Assembly (NCBI GenBank): GCA_947494565.1
Contig: CANLVG010000010.1
Span: 184,648 to 248,647, forward strand
DNA length: 64,000 nt
Direction: 5' to 3'
Origin: an uncultured Flavobacteriaceae bacterium
GTDB lineage: Bacteria; Bacteroidota; Bacteroidia; Flavobacteriales; Flavobacteriaceae
The position numbers and the translations under genes were made by a program. This document shows, piece by piece, positions 38,855-48,690 of this stretch. Within the stretch, counting starts at the first letter, position 1. Every line of letters begins with the position of its first letter. Below the pieces are notes generated by a model. The model saw only the letters and a list, made by a program, of their open reading frames with translations, made no database searches and was not told the origin of the DNA.

Positions 38855-39901
38855 TCAAAATGGGGTATTTGAAATACGCATATCATCCATCAACAGTACC
38901 GTTGGCTCCTGCGAAGCGGAAATACCTACTTCCAGTATGTTTTGAATCGCATTGGCCGTTGGCAGGTTGATTCCTGCCATGGACATCAGTTGCACCCCGT
39001 CTTGCCAAAGCTCGATTAACCCGTTGTCCGTATTGCTGAACTTCAAATGCACCTTTACCTTGAACCACTGGTTTTGAGGAACTTCGATCATAGTGGCAGA
39101 GGTAAAACGCAACTTTGCGCCGAATTTGTTCTCCACTTCCAACTTGTTATCTCGGATGACCACTCTTGGGCCTGGAGATCCCTCAAAATACACATTTTCG
39201 AAATCGACGATACTGTACGGCATGCCACTCTTGATGAAGTACCTGGCCTCGTACCACAGATCCATATCTTTTTTGAAATAGCCCAAAACCGAAGTAAGAC
39301 TACATTTTGAGGTAACCATATCGGCACTTGGTGCGATACTACTAAATTCAATAACTTGATTTGAAGTGTTTTCAGGATCTTGGACCAATGTAATGGTGTT
39401 GTCCAGAAAATCACAGCTATCATCCAAGATACACTGGCTTAAGGCTACATATTCACTCACCGTTTTAGCCTTCGGACTCTGTAGTGTAAAATTCGTCCAG
39501 AATAGATTCGGATCATCGATATCGGAAATAAAGAGTTCTACAAACCGTGGAGCTTCAAAATTTTCGCTATACGAATTCTTTATGGGCACCATATCCCTTT
39601 CATCCTTTAGGAAGATGCCCGAGGAAGTGATGGTGTAATTTCGCTCTTCAAAATCGGGTTCAAAATATTGAAGTTCAAACTGACAATTGCCATTCGAATT
39701 CAGAAATACCTGCCCGTCTTCATAGATGAAGATATCATTGCCATTGGGATCGGAAAAATTTTCCAAAAGATTATCGGTGGCACACCCCTCTTGCGCTTTG
39801 GGGATTTCCGGTCTAATTACCGGTTCGCTGCCCTCAGAGCAACCCACGAAGCCAATAAAAATGCTCAAAAAAATACTGATCACTAAGAAGGTCCTTACCA
39901 T
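38855..39901 (-). CDS. Putative lipoprotein with concanavalin-like (polysaccharide lyase-like) C-terminal domain
   Basis: 348 residues. Lipobox in GFVGCSEGSE (Cys21). The N-terminal part (DNLLENFSDPNGNDIFIYEDGQVFLNSNGNCQFELQYFEPD) is a small beta domain of the lipocalin-like type. Residues 165-348 (FLDNTITLVQDPENTSNQVIEF, DLWYEARYFIKSGMP, WFKVKVHLKFSNTDNGLIELWQDGVQLM, LLMDDMRISNTPF) follow the jelly-roll pattern of LamG or heparin-lyase-I-type domains. No catalytic residues could be confirmed. Surface glycan binding or cleavage is an inference. Nearby OmpA genes share the strand. Confidence 0.72.
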   Translation of the reverse strand: MVRTFLVISIFLSIFIGFVGCSEGSEPVIRPEIPKAQEGCATDNLLENFSDPNGNDIFIYEDGQVFLNSNGNCQFELQYFEPDFEERNYTITSSGIFLKDERDMVPIKNSYSENFEAPRFVELFISDIDDPNLFWTNFTLQSPKAKTVSEYVALSQCILDDSCDFLDNTITLVQDPENTSNQVIEFSSIAPSADMVTSKCSLTSVLGYFKKDMDLWYEARYFIKSGMPYSIVDFENVYFEGSPGPRVVIRDNKLEVENKFGAKLRFTSATMIEVPQNQWFKVKVHLKFSNTDNGLIELWQDGVQLMSMAGINLPTANAIQNILEVGISASQEPTVLLMDDMRISNTPF

Positions 39902-39975
39902 AAAGACTTTGCTTTCAACTTCTTATCAAACGTAAAAATTCGATACTTATTGATAGCGGTATGACAACGTACCTC

Positions 39976-41739
39976 CTACAAATCGAATTTAAAGGTAGCA
40001 CCGCCCAAAACTTGAAGCCCTTGCACTGGAAAATTCGCCCATCTTTGGTAATTGTTATTGGCGATATTGGAAGCTCTTACAAAAATCGAGAGTTGGTCGC
40101 TTAATCGATGACCGATGTGCGCATTGGCGTCAAAGAAACTATCTAAAGTGATGATTGTTGTAGGAAAATCAAAAGGTTGTGTATTGGCTTGGGCGATTTG
40201 GGAAAAATCCTTTCGTTCCCCTACGAAAAAGAGGTTAGCACCCATAAACCATTTTTCGCCAATCTGATAATCGAGAAACAAGGATCCCTCTACTTCCGGT
40301 AAGTTCCAGGCCGGGTTGCCCGTTTCAGTATTGTAATTGTAATAATTACCATTGATACCCAAGGTGAAGTTCCGGTTGACATCGATATTCAGCTCCGCGA
40401 AAATACCCAAGGTTTTCAAATCATCATAGAACAGTTCGAAGGAGTTTCCGAAGGTATAGCCTTTCTCATCAAATCGAGTACTGTGTTGCGGGTTTAAATT
40501 AAACAGCGGTTTTCTGTTTTCAGCCGTATAGGAGCCCTTGATGTTATAACTTAAATTCGGTAATAACTGGCCTCGTAGACCAATATAGGAATCATATTGG
40601 TTGTCCGTAGGTTGAATGGTCAAGGTAGGGGACACAAACGGATTTTGGGCCACAAAACCATAATACGAATTCTGTACCAATTCTCCTTCGATACCTCCAT
40701 ATGCTATCGCCAGTTCATCTACCAAGCGGTAAGATGCGGTAACCGCCGGATAAATATAAAAGTTGCTGTCACTGCGTTGTGTATCGAGACCGTATACCAG
40801 ATTAATACCAAGGTTTAGTGAAAGATCATCACGCAATAGCGTCAGACTCGGATTCACACCCACCTGCAAGTGACCATAGTCAATGCCGGCCGTATTTTCC
40901 GTATTATTCAAATCGGCATTAGCAAAGCTTCCGTTCACATAATCGGCCTTCAAACGAATTCCGAAATTCTCCTCTCCTACAGGAAAATCAAAGGAGGGTT
41001 CAAAAATCACCCGGTTTTCACCTGATTTTACGGTATCCCAAAAGCGACGGTACTGTAATTTGGCCCCTTTGAAGTAACTATCTTCAAAATTCACATGTGC
41101 TCCACCTTCGGCCATAAAATAGTTTTGTCGGGCATCAACATCAAGCAGAATATTGGTAAAGGGGGGTTGTGAAAAGAAGCCCTCCTCTGTTCCGTACCAA
41201 TTATATAATTGATGCTGAACCCCAAGATCGATTCCCCAATCGTAGTCCCTATCCCTTTTTTTGAAGGCCGCGTCCAGTCGGGTATCCGAAAATATATTGT
41301 TCAGTGGAAGGTTATCAAAATCTCCCCTAGACGAATTATGGTCCAATCCGATGGTATAGCCTGACTCTCGATCTATGGTGTGGCTCGTATAGAATTTTGC
41401 CATGATGTTCGCCGGATTTCCACCTCCCGCCGAGGCATATGAATTGAACAATACTGGTGGCGGCATACGTTTCACTGCAGAGGCCTTGGCCTTGGCAGGA
41501 GTAAATGTAGATGCTACCGGAACCGAAAAAATATTGTACTCAATATCCTTTTTTTGGAGTACGATGGAATCATTCAAATTGGGGACCGATTTGATCTTAA
41601 ATGCATCCGAAATTGTCGGGGTGTAAGCCTTGGTTACGGTTACGGTTTCCGTACCCAGATCTTCCTCCTCTTCTTGGGCTATGGTGAACTGGACCATAGC
41701 AAAGAATAAAAAGACCGATAGTTTGATAGCGTTTCTCAT
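39976..41739 (-). CDS. Outer-membrane beta-barrel protein, TonB-receptor-like without plug
   Basis: 587 residues. The open frame runs to 41841 but the inner ATG at 41739 gives a clean signal peptide (MRNAIKLSVFLFFAMVQFTIAQ) and removes the overlap with the TPR gene. The mature protein begins with an acidic QEEEEDLGTETVTVTKAYTPTISDAFKI stretch, resembling a TonB-box/linker. The rest is barrel strands (YTIGLDHNSSRGDFDN, SYNIKGSYTAENRKPLFNL, ADNYVNGSFAN type) and ends ATFKFDL. The plug domain of a real TonB receptor is not evident. Probably forms an operon with the TPR gene (19-base gap). Confidence 0.85.
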   Translation of the reverse strand: MRNAIKLSVFLFFAMVQFTIAQEEEEDLGTETVTVTKAYTPTISDAFKIKSVPNLNDSIVLQKKDIEYNIFSVPVASTFTPAKAKASAVKRMPPPVLFNSYASAGGGNPANIMAKFYTSHTIDRESGYTIGLDHNSSRGDFDNLPLNNIFSDTRLDAAFKKRDRDYDWGIDLGVQHQLYNWYGTEEGFFSQPPFTNILLDVDARQNYFMAEGGAHVNFEDSYFKGAKLQYRRFWDTVKSGENRVIFEPSFDFPVGEENFGIRLKADYVNGSFANADLNNTENTAGIDYGHLQVGVNPSLTLLRDDLSLNLGINLVYGLDTQRSDSNFYIYPAVTASYRLVDELAIAYGGIEGELVQNSYYGFVAQNPFVSPTLTIQPTDNQYDSYIGLRGQLLPNLSYNIKGSYTAENRKPLFNLNPQHSTRFDEKGYTFGNSFELFYDDLKTLGIFAELNIDVNRNFTLGINGNYYNYNTETGNPAWNLPEVEGSLFLDYQIGEKWFMGANLFFVGERKDFSQIAQANTQPFDFPTTIITLDSFFDANAHIGHRLSDQLSIFVRASNIANNNYQRWANFPVQGLQVLGGATFKFDL

Positions 41740-41758
41740 GTTGTGTTCTTTTGCTATT

Positions 41759-44700
41759 TTAATTACCGTCAGTAGTGATCGATGAATTGCTTTTGGCCTC
41801 TTTGGCCTTGATGATGGAAAGTTCTCCTCTGGCTTCGGCAACGATATCAGGGTATTGACTGAAATTAGTGGTCACACTTTCCAGAATATAGGTCGCTTGA
41901 TAGGCATCACCCAACTGATCATAATTTTTGGCCATTATAATCAATCCTTTTCCACCCCACTCTTTGTAACTTGAATAGTCCTTTGCCAATTTTTGCACGG
42001 ACGTATTGGAATTCTCATAATCGCCTCCCTGATTCTTAAAATACGCGTCATAGTACAAAGCTTCCGCTGCGGTGGCTCCACTCGCAATTTTTAACACGGC
42101 GGCATACCCGGCCTTTGCCCGTGCCTCATCACCAGTGGCGATGGCGGAACGTGCAATCATTATTTGAGCATCGGATTTGATTCGATTGTCAATGGCGGCC
42201 GTTGCCAATACCTTTTCGGCATAGGAAATAGTACGCTCGTAATTCTTTTGTTCGTAATAGCCCTTCATTAGATTCGATTGCGCGAAGGTTCTATTTTGTT
42301 GAATATCCGCCTGTGCTTCCAACCGCTCTAAATAGGGCAATGCCGATGCGTAATCTTTCTGTCCGATATATACTTCGCAGACGCGGGTCAGGGCCTGTTC
42401 CGCATATTCGCTGGCGCCTCTATCCGCCACAAACGAGTAGTATGGTAACGCCTTATCTTTTTGTCCTTTAGCGAAATACAATTGAGCCAAATTAAAATTG
42501 GCCTTGACCGCGTGCAATCCGTTGGGGAATTCCTTGATATAGTTCGTGTAGCCCCTAATGGCCGCATCGGTCTTACCTTCTAGGTTTTGTTTATCGGCAG
42601 ATTCAAAAGTAGCATTGTCCAGTTCAGAATCGGTAACCTCAACAAAATCGAGATCACGTACCCAGTCGGCATACTCGTTTACACGACCCAAGTCTACGTA
42701 GACCAGTTTTGCCGTTGCCACTGCTTGAATGGCCTCCTGTGTTTTCGGATAGTCGCGAACCACTGTTTTAAATTTGGCCAACGCTTGTTCATTTCGACTG
42801 GCATTGTAGTGCACCAACCCCTGACGCATGATGGCCTGAGGCACTAAGGAACTTGCACGATACCCTTGAATTAATTTATCATAGGCTTGCAATCCCATTT
42901 GCTCTTGACCTGAACTGATATAGGTATTGCCCAATTCAAAAAGCGCATCGTCTTTCAAGGAAGAATTAGGGTACTTGTTAATAAAGCCTTCCAGTTCTTC
43001 TATTTTACTGTTTCTGCGATCCACGAAACCATAGCTCAACGCTTTCTGAAAAGCTGCATAATCTTTCTCTCGCCCTCGTAGCGCTTTGTTGTAGGTTTCA
43101 ATTGCGGGCCAATATTTGCTGGTCACGAAATAGCTATCGCCTAACCGCAGATACCCATCGTTCAGCTTTTCGTTATCCGCAGCTCCAGAGTCGATATAGT
43201 TCTTGAAATTGGTGATGGCGTTTCCATAGTCACGCAATTTAAAGTAGGTGTAGGCCAAATTGTAATCAATATCCTTAAACTCATCGGTAGTGGAAGCAAT
43301 CGGGGTTTGTTTGAAGGATACATAATCGGTCAAGGCCTGATCAAAGCGATTCAAGAGATATAGGGATTCGCCCCTCCAATAATTGGCCCTTGCCTTAAAC
43401 AAGGCATCCTCGGCACTTCCTAGTGATTTTCCGAAATTTTCGGCCGCCCCACCGTAATCGGTCTCCATAAATAACTCTACTCCTCGATAAAAGGCAACTT
43501 TCTGATAAGTAGCCTTACTCGCAAAACCCCGATTATTTTCCAACAGCTCCATAGCCCCTTTGAAATTTTTCGAAGTGATATACGAATCGACCAAAAGTTC
43601 TTTCATCTCTTGGGAATGTGAGTCGTTCGGATACTTCTCGAGATAGGTAGAAATGACCTGAGGCACTGGCTCATACGCATTTCCGACTTCATAGCTCAGG
43701 CGCGCGTAGTTCAGATAGGCATCTTTTTGTATTTCAGGGGAAAAGTCCATTTGAGATGCATTTCTAAAGGCGTTCAAGGCCTCCGATTTTTTATCAAGCT
43801 TCAAATAACATTCCGCCAAATGATAGTAGGCATTTTGGGAAACGCTATTGGTTCCGCCAATAATCTTGTTGAACTGTTGAATGGCGTTGGCAAAATCTCC
43901 CTGCTTGTAGTAGCAATACCCTAACAAATAGTGATCGGTATTATTCCATCTGCCCCGTTTTCCTTTGTACTCTTCAAGAAAGGGAATGGCATTGGCATAC
44001 TGATTCAACTGAAAATAACTTTCTCCGATAATCTTACTGAGTTCTGACTTTTCCTTTCGATCTCCTTTGGCCATTTGCTTCTTGGCCAGGGCTATGGCTT
44101 CTTCGAAATTCCCCAATTTGAAGTTCATATCGGCCTGATAGTAGCTCATCTTCTCTTCAAGGATCTCAGGATCGGTGATTTCGTCAAAGCGTTCGTTCGC
44201 TGCCTCGTAATCGTCTTCTTGATACGAGATGTATCCTAGATAATATTTGGCCTGCGAACCGTATACAGGAGAATTGGTGACCTTGTTCAGATACTGCTCG
44301 GCCTGTTTGGTCTTCTTTGATGAAAAAAGGGAGTACCCATAATTGAAGTTGAACTTGTCCATTTCCTTGCGGGATAAGGCACTTTGATCCACTTTATTAT
44401 ACCACTTGAGCGCATATGGATACTTTCCGGTATCAAAATAATACTCCGCGACATCGGCAAAAGCGGAATTCCGTTTGGTCGATGTCGGGTATTTTTCGAC
44501 AAAGTCTTCCATGAGGTTGTCTGCGCCTGCTTGATTCAACCGTACAGCGGCATTGGCCTCATAATAGGCACTGTTCGCCTTAGTCTCTAAATTATCGGTT
44601 TGATTCTTAACCCTCGCAAATATGGTCTGTGCCGCTTGATACTGCTCATTGTTGTACAAGGCCAAGGCATCTTGATAGGCTTTTTGTTCATGAGTATATA

Positions 44701-44773
44701 TTTCGGTCTCTTGCGCGGTAACGAAGAAGACCATCCCTAAGAAAAGGGGAAATAAGAAGGTTTTTCTGTTCAT
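41759..44773 (-). CDS. Large secreted TPR protein (1004 residues)
   Basis: From the ATG at 44773 (three codons inside a TTG-started frame) the protein begins with a signal peptide (MNRKTFLFPLFLGMVFFVTAQ) and is tetratricopeptide-like almost to the end. Repeats are visible as ALALYNNEQYQAAQTIFARV, AVAEYYFDTGKYPYALKWYNKV, ECYLKLDKKSEALNAFRNA, LGDSYFVTSKYWPAIETYNKAL, NLAQLYFAKGQKDKALPYYSFV and others, over 15 units. Such long TPR proteins scaffold outer-membrane assembly or secretion complexes; it is not recognised as SprE/PorW. Its companion barrel gene is 19 bases downstream; the FtsE-like gene diverges upstream. Confidence 0.88.
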   Translation of the reverse strand: MNRKTFLFPLFLGMVFFVTAQETEIYTHEQKAYQDALALYNNEQYQAAQTIFARVKNQTDNLETKANSAYYEANAAVRLNQAGADNLMEDFVEKYPTSTKRNSAFADVAEYYFDTGKYPYALKWYNKVDQSALSRKEMDKFNFNYGYSLFSSKKTKQAEQYLNKVTNSPVYGSQAKYYLGYISYQEDDYEAANERFDEITDPEILEEKMSYYQADMNFKLGNFEEAIALAKKQMAKGDRKEKSELSKIIGESYFQLNQYANAIPFLEEYKGKRGRWNNTDHYLLGYCYYKQGDFANAIQQFNKIIGGTNSVSQNAYYHLAECYLKLDKKSEALNAFRNASQMDFSPEIQKDAYLNYARLSYEVGNAYEPVPQVISTYLEKYPNDSHSQEMKELLVDSYITSKNFKGAMELLENNRGFASKATYQKVAFYRGVELFMETDYGGAAENFGKSLGSAEDALFKARANYWRGESLYLLNRFDQALTDYVSFKQTPIASTTDEFKDIDYNLAYTYFKLRDYGNAITNFKNYIDSGAADNEKLNDGYLRLGDSYFVTSKYWPAIETYNKALRGREKDYAAFQKALSYGFVDRRNSKIEELEGFINKYPNSSLKDDALFELGNTYISSGQEQMGLQAYDKLIQGYRASSLVPQAIMRQGLVHYNASRNEQALAKFKTVVRDYPKTQEAIQAVATAKLVYVDLGRVNEYADWVRDLDFVEVTDSELDNATFESADKQNLEGKTDAAIRGYTNYIKEFPNGLHAVKANFNLAQLYFAKGQKDKALPYYSFVADRGASEYAEQALTRVCEVYIGQKDYASALPYLERLEAQADIQQNRTFAQSNLMKGYYEQKNYERTISYAEKVLATAAIDNRIKSDAQIMIARSAIATGDEARAKAGYAAVLKIASGATAAEALYYDAYFKNQGGDYENSNTSVQKLAKDYSSYKEWGGKGLIIMAKNYDQLGDAYQATYILESVTTNFSQYPDIVAEARGELSIIKAKEAKSNSSITTDGN

Positions 44774-44783
44774 AGTGTTCAAA

Positions 44784-44927
44784 CTATTTTCTAGTAGCTA
44801 TAACGGCAAATTCTGTGCCTAAGTATTTGGAAATGGAAAGTTCAAGCTTAAGGGCCTTCCTATGTAACGAGTTGTAGGTGAATCCGACCTCTATTCCCAA
44901 CCTTTTTGATGTACCCTTGATGGTCAT
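44784..44927 (-). CDS. Possible 47-residue small protein or gene remnant upstream of the TPR gene
   Basis: In the 357-base gap between the TPR and FtsE-like genes, the minus strand has an ATG at 44925-44927 giving 47 residues with a protein-like composition (KGTSKRLGIEVGFTYN, LHRKALKLELSISKYLGTEF, AVIATRK) and a stop at 44784-44786, ten bases before the TPR ATG. The in-frame stop upstream is at 44955-44957. It could be a genuine small gene coupled to the TPR gene or the C-terminal remnant of a lost gene. No homology is recognised. Confidence 0.3.
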   Translation of the reverse strand: MTIKGTSKRLGIEVGFTYNSLHRKALKLELSISKYLGTEFAVIATRK

Positions 44928-44996
44928 CGATTCTTCGGTTTTCGATTCGTCTTCCTAATTCCATCTACAAAAGAAAAAGAATTCGACAAACGGTCA

Positions 44997-45026
44997 TTTG
45001 TTATCGAATTGAACTTATTACTTTTA
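44997..45026 (+). promoter_or_regulatory. Putative promoter of the FtsE-like gene
   Basis: TTTG (44997-45000), 18-base spacer, TACTTTTA (45019-45026; one mismatch to TAnnTTTG). If correct, transcription starts near 45033 and leaves a leader of about 98 bases before the ATG at 45131. Confidence 0.5.
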
Positions 45027-45130
45027 TATTAACAAGAAGCTTTAAAGTGGGTTTGGGTTTAAAAGGCTTGAATGCTGATTTCAAAACGATCATGCCTATA
45101 CCCCAATCGTACTCATTTAACCGAAATTCA

Positions 45131-45814
45131 ATGTCTGCAACTGTCTTGGAATTAAAGGATGTATCCATTTTCCAAAAGGAAAATCTGGTTTTAAACGATG
45201 TCTGCCTTGAAGTAAAGGAAGGCGAATTCGTTTATCTGATCGGAAAGACCGGAAGCGGCAAAAGTAGTTTCATGAAAACCCTTTATGGCGATTTACCCCT
45301 CAAACAAGGGGAGGGAACGATTGTCGATTTCGACTTGAAGACCCTTAAAGAAAAAGATATTCCCTATTTGAGAAGAAAGCTCGGTATCGTATTTCAAGAT
45401 TTCAAACTGCTTCCCGACCGAACTATTCAAAAAAATCTTCAATTTGTGCTTAAGGCTACCGGGTGGAAAGAGCAGTCAAAGATGGACGAGCAAATTGCCG
45501 ATGTTTTGGATAAAGTCGGTATGAAGACCAAGGGCTTTAAATTTCCCCATGAACTTTCCGGTGGCGAACAGCAGCGCATTGCCATCGCCCGAGCCCTTTT
45601 GAACGACCCCGAACTCATACTCGCAGATGAGCCCACCGGAAATCTAGACCCACAGACGTCGGTAGAGGTGATGAAAGTACTACAGGACATCAATAAGTCA
45701 GGACGTACCATTCTAATGGCCACACATGATTATGCGCTTATTTTGAAATACCCTTCGAAGACCTTGAAATGCGATGGGAATAAAGTTTTTGAGGTTGTCC
45801 AACGCGCCGTCTGA
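45131..45814 (+). CDS. ftsE: FtsE-like cell-division ABC ATPase
   Basis: 227 residues from the ATG at 45131 ([15 protein letters not shown]); a GTG at 45047 would add 28 poorly conserved residues and is rejected. Walker [11 protein letters not shown]-loop [11 protein letters not shown], signature [16 protein letters not shown], Walker [13 protein letters not shown] and the switch His in MATHDY are all present. FtsE with membrane partner FtsX activates peptidoglycan hydrolases at the septum. No ftsX lies nearby; in Flavobacteria ftsX is often elsewhere. A LolD-type lipoprotein transporter ATPase is the alternative. Confidence 0.85.
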   Translation: MSATVLELKDVSIFQKENLVLNDVCLEVKEGEFVYLIGKTGSGKSSFMKTLYGDLPLKQGEGTIVDFDLKTLKEKDIPYLRRKLGIVFQDFKLLPDRTIQKNLQFVLKATGWKEQSKMDEQIADVLDKVGMKTKGFKFPHELSGGEQQRIAIARALLNDPELILADEPTGNLDPQTSVEVMKVLQDINKSGRTILMATHDYALILKYPSKTLKCDGNKVFEVVQRAV

Positions 45815-45929
45815 CCCCTTTTTTGCTTTCATAGGTTAGAAAAGTGCAAGCAATTCCCTTTTTACAAAATATAGTGTAACAAAAGAACTTCCTTCTAATC
45901 TCTATTGAGTCATCTCAAACGGGATACTC

Positions 45930-47051
45930 ATGAAAAATTCAAACCCAATAGTCATACTACTGCTTCTTTTGACAGCTATGTCGCCATTACGAGGGCAACT
46001 ATCCGAAGCAATAGAAAGTGAACTCATCTTGTTGACCGATGAGTATGTAAGGATAAATCCCGAGGCTAGCGGTGCGATATTGGCCATCTATAGAAAAGAT
46101 TCTTTACCTTGGACATACAGCAGTGGCTATAAAAGCATAAAAAAGGAGATCTCTCTTCAAGGAAATGAACGCTTTATTGCCGCCAGCATAACCAAAACCT
46201 TTGTCGCGGTCTGCATGCTACAACTTGAGGAAGAAGGTCTTTTATCGCTTGAGGACAAGGTATTCAACTACCTTGACGAGTCCATACTGAAACAACTCAC
46301 TTTGTTCAACGACAAAAGTTATGAAAAGCAACTGACCATTCGTCATCTCTTACAGCATACGAGCGGAATTGAAGATTACCTAGATAACGGCAAGGTTCAT
46401 CTACATGCCTATCAGAATGAACCCAATCGCCAATATACTTTACAAGACCGTATAGCCATTGCGCTCAAGGTCGGGTCGGCGAGCACTAAATTAGGTACGT
46501 ACCACTATTCGAATACGAATTATATTCTTTTAGGGCTTATTGCGCAAAAAGTAACCGGAGAGGACATTGCCACCATTTTAGATAAACGAATCATTCAGCC
46601 CTTGCACTTGTCGAACACCGCGTTACGGTCTTCCAAGAACGTGTTGCCCAGCATGCTGAAAGGGTATTATACAGATTGGGACCTCACGGCATTCACCTTA
46701 CACTTCAACCAAAATAATCCGGCAGGTGGCATACTCACTTCAGTTCACGACTTATTGGTTTTCGGTGATGCCGTATTCAGCGGGTCTTTATTTAAATCGA
46801 CCACCACCTTAGAAAAAATGTTGGATTTCAAAAAAGGTTACGGTCTGGGTGCAATGCTTTTCGGGAAATCAAAGAAAACGGGAAAAATAGTAGGACATAG
46901 CGGTTTTGATCCCGGATATACCTGTTATTTACTCTATCTTGAGAAGCTCAAAACGACCGTCGTCACTGTGATCAACCAATCAGAGCTCAAAGTAGTCATG
47001 CCCGCGTTCTTGGCGGTAAAAACCGTGGCACAACTGAAGGCCCATAACTAA
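45930..47051 (+). CDS. Serine beta-lactamase-like hydrolase (class C/esterase family)
   Basis: 373 residues with an N-terminal signal (NPIVILLLLLTAMSPLRGQ). PBP/beta-lactamase fold: the nucleophile S86 with K89 in AASITKTF, the YxN motif Y193-S-N195 in YHYSNTNYIL, and the HxG-like GHSGFDPGY near the C-terminus. These are class C/EstB-type family members whose activities range from esterase to D-aminopeptidase. Probably periplasmic. No antibiotic-resistance role can be inferred. Confidence 0.9.
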   Translation: MKNSNPIVILLLLLTAMSPLRGQLSEAIESELILLTDEYVRINPEASGAILAIYRKDSLPWTYSSGYKSIKKEISLQGNERFIAASITKTFVAVCMLQLEEEGLLSLEDKVFNYLDESILKQLTLFNDKSYEKQLTIRHLLQHTSGIEDYLDNGKVHLHAYQNEPNRQYTLQDRIAIALKVGSASTKLGTYHYSNTNYILLGLIAQKVTGEDIATILDKRIIQPLHLSNTALRSSKNVLPSMLKGYYTDWDLTAFTLHFNQNNPAGGILTSVHDLLVFGDAVFSGSLFKSTTTLEKMLDFKKGYGLGAMLFGKSKKTGKIVGHSGFDPGYTCYLLYLEKLKTTVVTVINQSELKVVMPAFLAVKTVAQLKAHN

Positions 47052-47145
47052 TTCCTGCTATTGTTCGCCGAATCATCCCATTCACGGCATACGGATATCA
47101 CTCACTTTTGAGTATCTTGAAAGTCGAATAGACTCTACCCGTGAT

Positions 47146-48627
47146 ATGTCCAATACTCTGTTTGTCCTCCTCTGTTTTTTTCTTATTTTACTTCATCCTA
47201 CTATTGGGATGGGTCAGCAATCGAAACAACCGCCCAACGTAGTATTCATTGCCGTTGATGATTTAAGAAATGAATTGGGCGCCTATGGCAGTGCGGTAAA
47301 ATCACCATATATGGATGCCATTGCCTCAGAAGGAAACTTATTTACCCATCACTACGTGCAAGTACCTACTTGTGGCGCATCACGACATGCACTACTTACC
47401 GGTTATCGGCCTTGGAAACCGGTACATCTGAGCAATCAAGCCATTGAAAAAGAGCTATCCGACAAGTCAGAAGGTACAACTCCAGAAACTTTTATACACC
47501 GTTTCAAACAAGCAGGATATCACACTGTTGGTATTGGAAAAATCAGTCATTCCGCAGACGGATTCGTATACGGGTATGAAGAGGAGCCTTCAGAGCGAAG
47601 GGAACTGCCCCATAGTTGGAGTGAGCTGATCTTTGATCCCGGAAAATGGAAAACGGGCTGGAATGCCTTCTTTGCTTATGCCAATGGTGAAAATAGGCAA
47701 AGCCTGAAAAAACAAGTAAAGCCATACGAGAAAGGAAGCGTGGAAGACGAAGGATATCCCGACGGATTGACCACCGAATTGGCGCTTTCAAAGTTACGGG
47801 AGCTCCAACAACAGCATAAACCCTTTTTCATAGGAGTCGGTTTTTTCAAACCCCACCTCCCCTTCAATGCCCCAAAAAAATATTGGGACCTCTATGACCG
47901 AGACAGTATCCTACTTTCGGCCAACCCAGAGCTTCCTGAAGCTATAAATGCCAAGAGTTTACATGAAAGTGGGGAGTTCAACCAATATGCCCTTGGTGAG
48001 GAAAAAGCAGGGTTGCAGGAACCAGTCTCCGAGGGCTATGCCAGAAAACTAAAACATGCATACTTCGCCTCCATAAGTTATATTGACGCCCAAATCGGTA
48101 GAATTCAGGAAGAACTGAACACTTTAGGGCTCGCGGAAAATACGATTATCGTTATATGGGGAGACCATGGTTGGCATTTAGGTGATCAGCGGGTTTGGGG
48201 CAAGCACACCTTATTTGAAAGTGCGCTTAAAAGCACCTTGATCATTAAGTCCCCTTTTGAAAGACATCAGGGCAAAAAGGTTACGGCCGTGGCAGAAACA
48301 GTAGATATTTATCCGACCTTGATGGAATTATGCGATATCGAAATAGGCCATGCTATTGATGGACAATCGTTGGTCGGGTCCATGGAATCCAACGAATACC
48401 AGTCCGAAGAAGTCGCGTACAGCTATTTTAAACAGGGTATTAGCATGCGGACCGATCGATACCGACTAACGCAGTACTTCAGGGAAGAAGAGCCGACAAT
48501 TGAACTATATGACTATCGAAGTGATCCCTACGAAACCAAAAATAGGGCTATGGAAAGTCCCGAAGTACTCGAACGCTTACTTCCAATATTAAAAAAAGGC
48601 AATACCGGCTTATACGATGTGCGTTAA
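47146..48627 (+). CDS. Secreted sulfatase (iduronate-2-sulfatase-like)
   Basis: 493 residues; signal peptide (MSNTLFVLLCFFLILLHPTIGMGQ). Metal-binding aspartates D38/D39 in FIAVDDLRNELGAYG; the formylglycine sulfatase signature is C76-G-A-S-R80 in VPTCGASRHALLTGYRP, where Cys is expected to be oxidised to formylglycine. IWGDHGWHLGDQRVWGKHTLFE supplies further active-site residues, and PFFIGVGFFKPHLPFNAPKKYWDLYD is typical of the iduronate-2-sulfatase branch (S1_7-like). Marine Flavobacteria use such enzymes on sulfated algal glycans, e.g. carrageenan or ulvan; the substrate is not determined. Confidence 0.93.
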   Translation: MSNTLFVLLCFFLILLHPTIGMGQQSKQPPNVVFIAVDDLRNELGAYGSAVKSPYMDAIASEGNLFTHHYVQVPTCGASRHALLTGYRPWKPVHLSNQAIEKELSDKSEGTTPETFIHRFKQAGYHTVGIGKISHSADGFVYGYEEEPSERRELPHSWSELIFDPGKWKTGWNAFFAYANGENRQSLKKQVKPYEKGSVEDEGYPDGLTTELALSKLRELQQQHKPFFIGVGFFKPHLPFNAPKKYWDLYDRDSILLSANPELPEAINAKSLHESGEFNQYALGEEKAGLQEPVSEGYARKLKHAYFASISYIDAQIGRIQEELNTLGLAENTIIVIWGDHGWHLGDQRVWGKHTLFESALKSTLIIKSPFERHQGKKVTAVAETVDIYPTLMELCDIEIGHAIDGQSLVGSMESNEYQSEEVAYSYFKQGISMRTDRYRLTQYFREEEPTIELYDYRSDPYETKNRAMESPEVLERLLPILKKGNTGLYDVR

Positions 48628-48660
48628 AAAACGCATGAAAGCACTGCCAAAAGTTTTTGT

Positions 48661-48668
48661 TACTTTTG
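48661..48668 (+). promoter_or_regulatory. -7 element before ROK kinase gene
   Basis: TACTTTTG, a perfect TAnnTTTG, 22 bases before the ATG at 48691; the -33 element is unclear. Confidence 0.45.
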
Positions 48669-48690
48669 CGCGCAAAGCTATTAACCAACC

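Noticed and set aside
41740..41841. Extension of the barrel gene to 41841 overlapping the TPR gene
   Set aside because: The extra N-terminus (PKPEENFPSSRPKR...) lacks a signal and covers the TPR gene's 3' end; the inner ATG at 41739 gives a clean signal peptide.
45047..45130. GTG start adding 28 residues to the FtsE-like protein
   Set aside because: The added residues are unlike FtsE, and the ATG at 45131 gives the normal family start.
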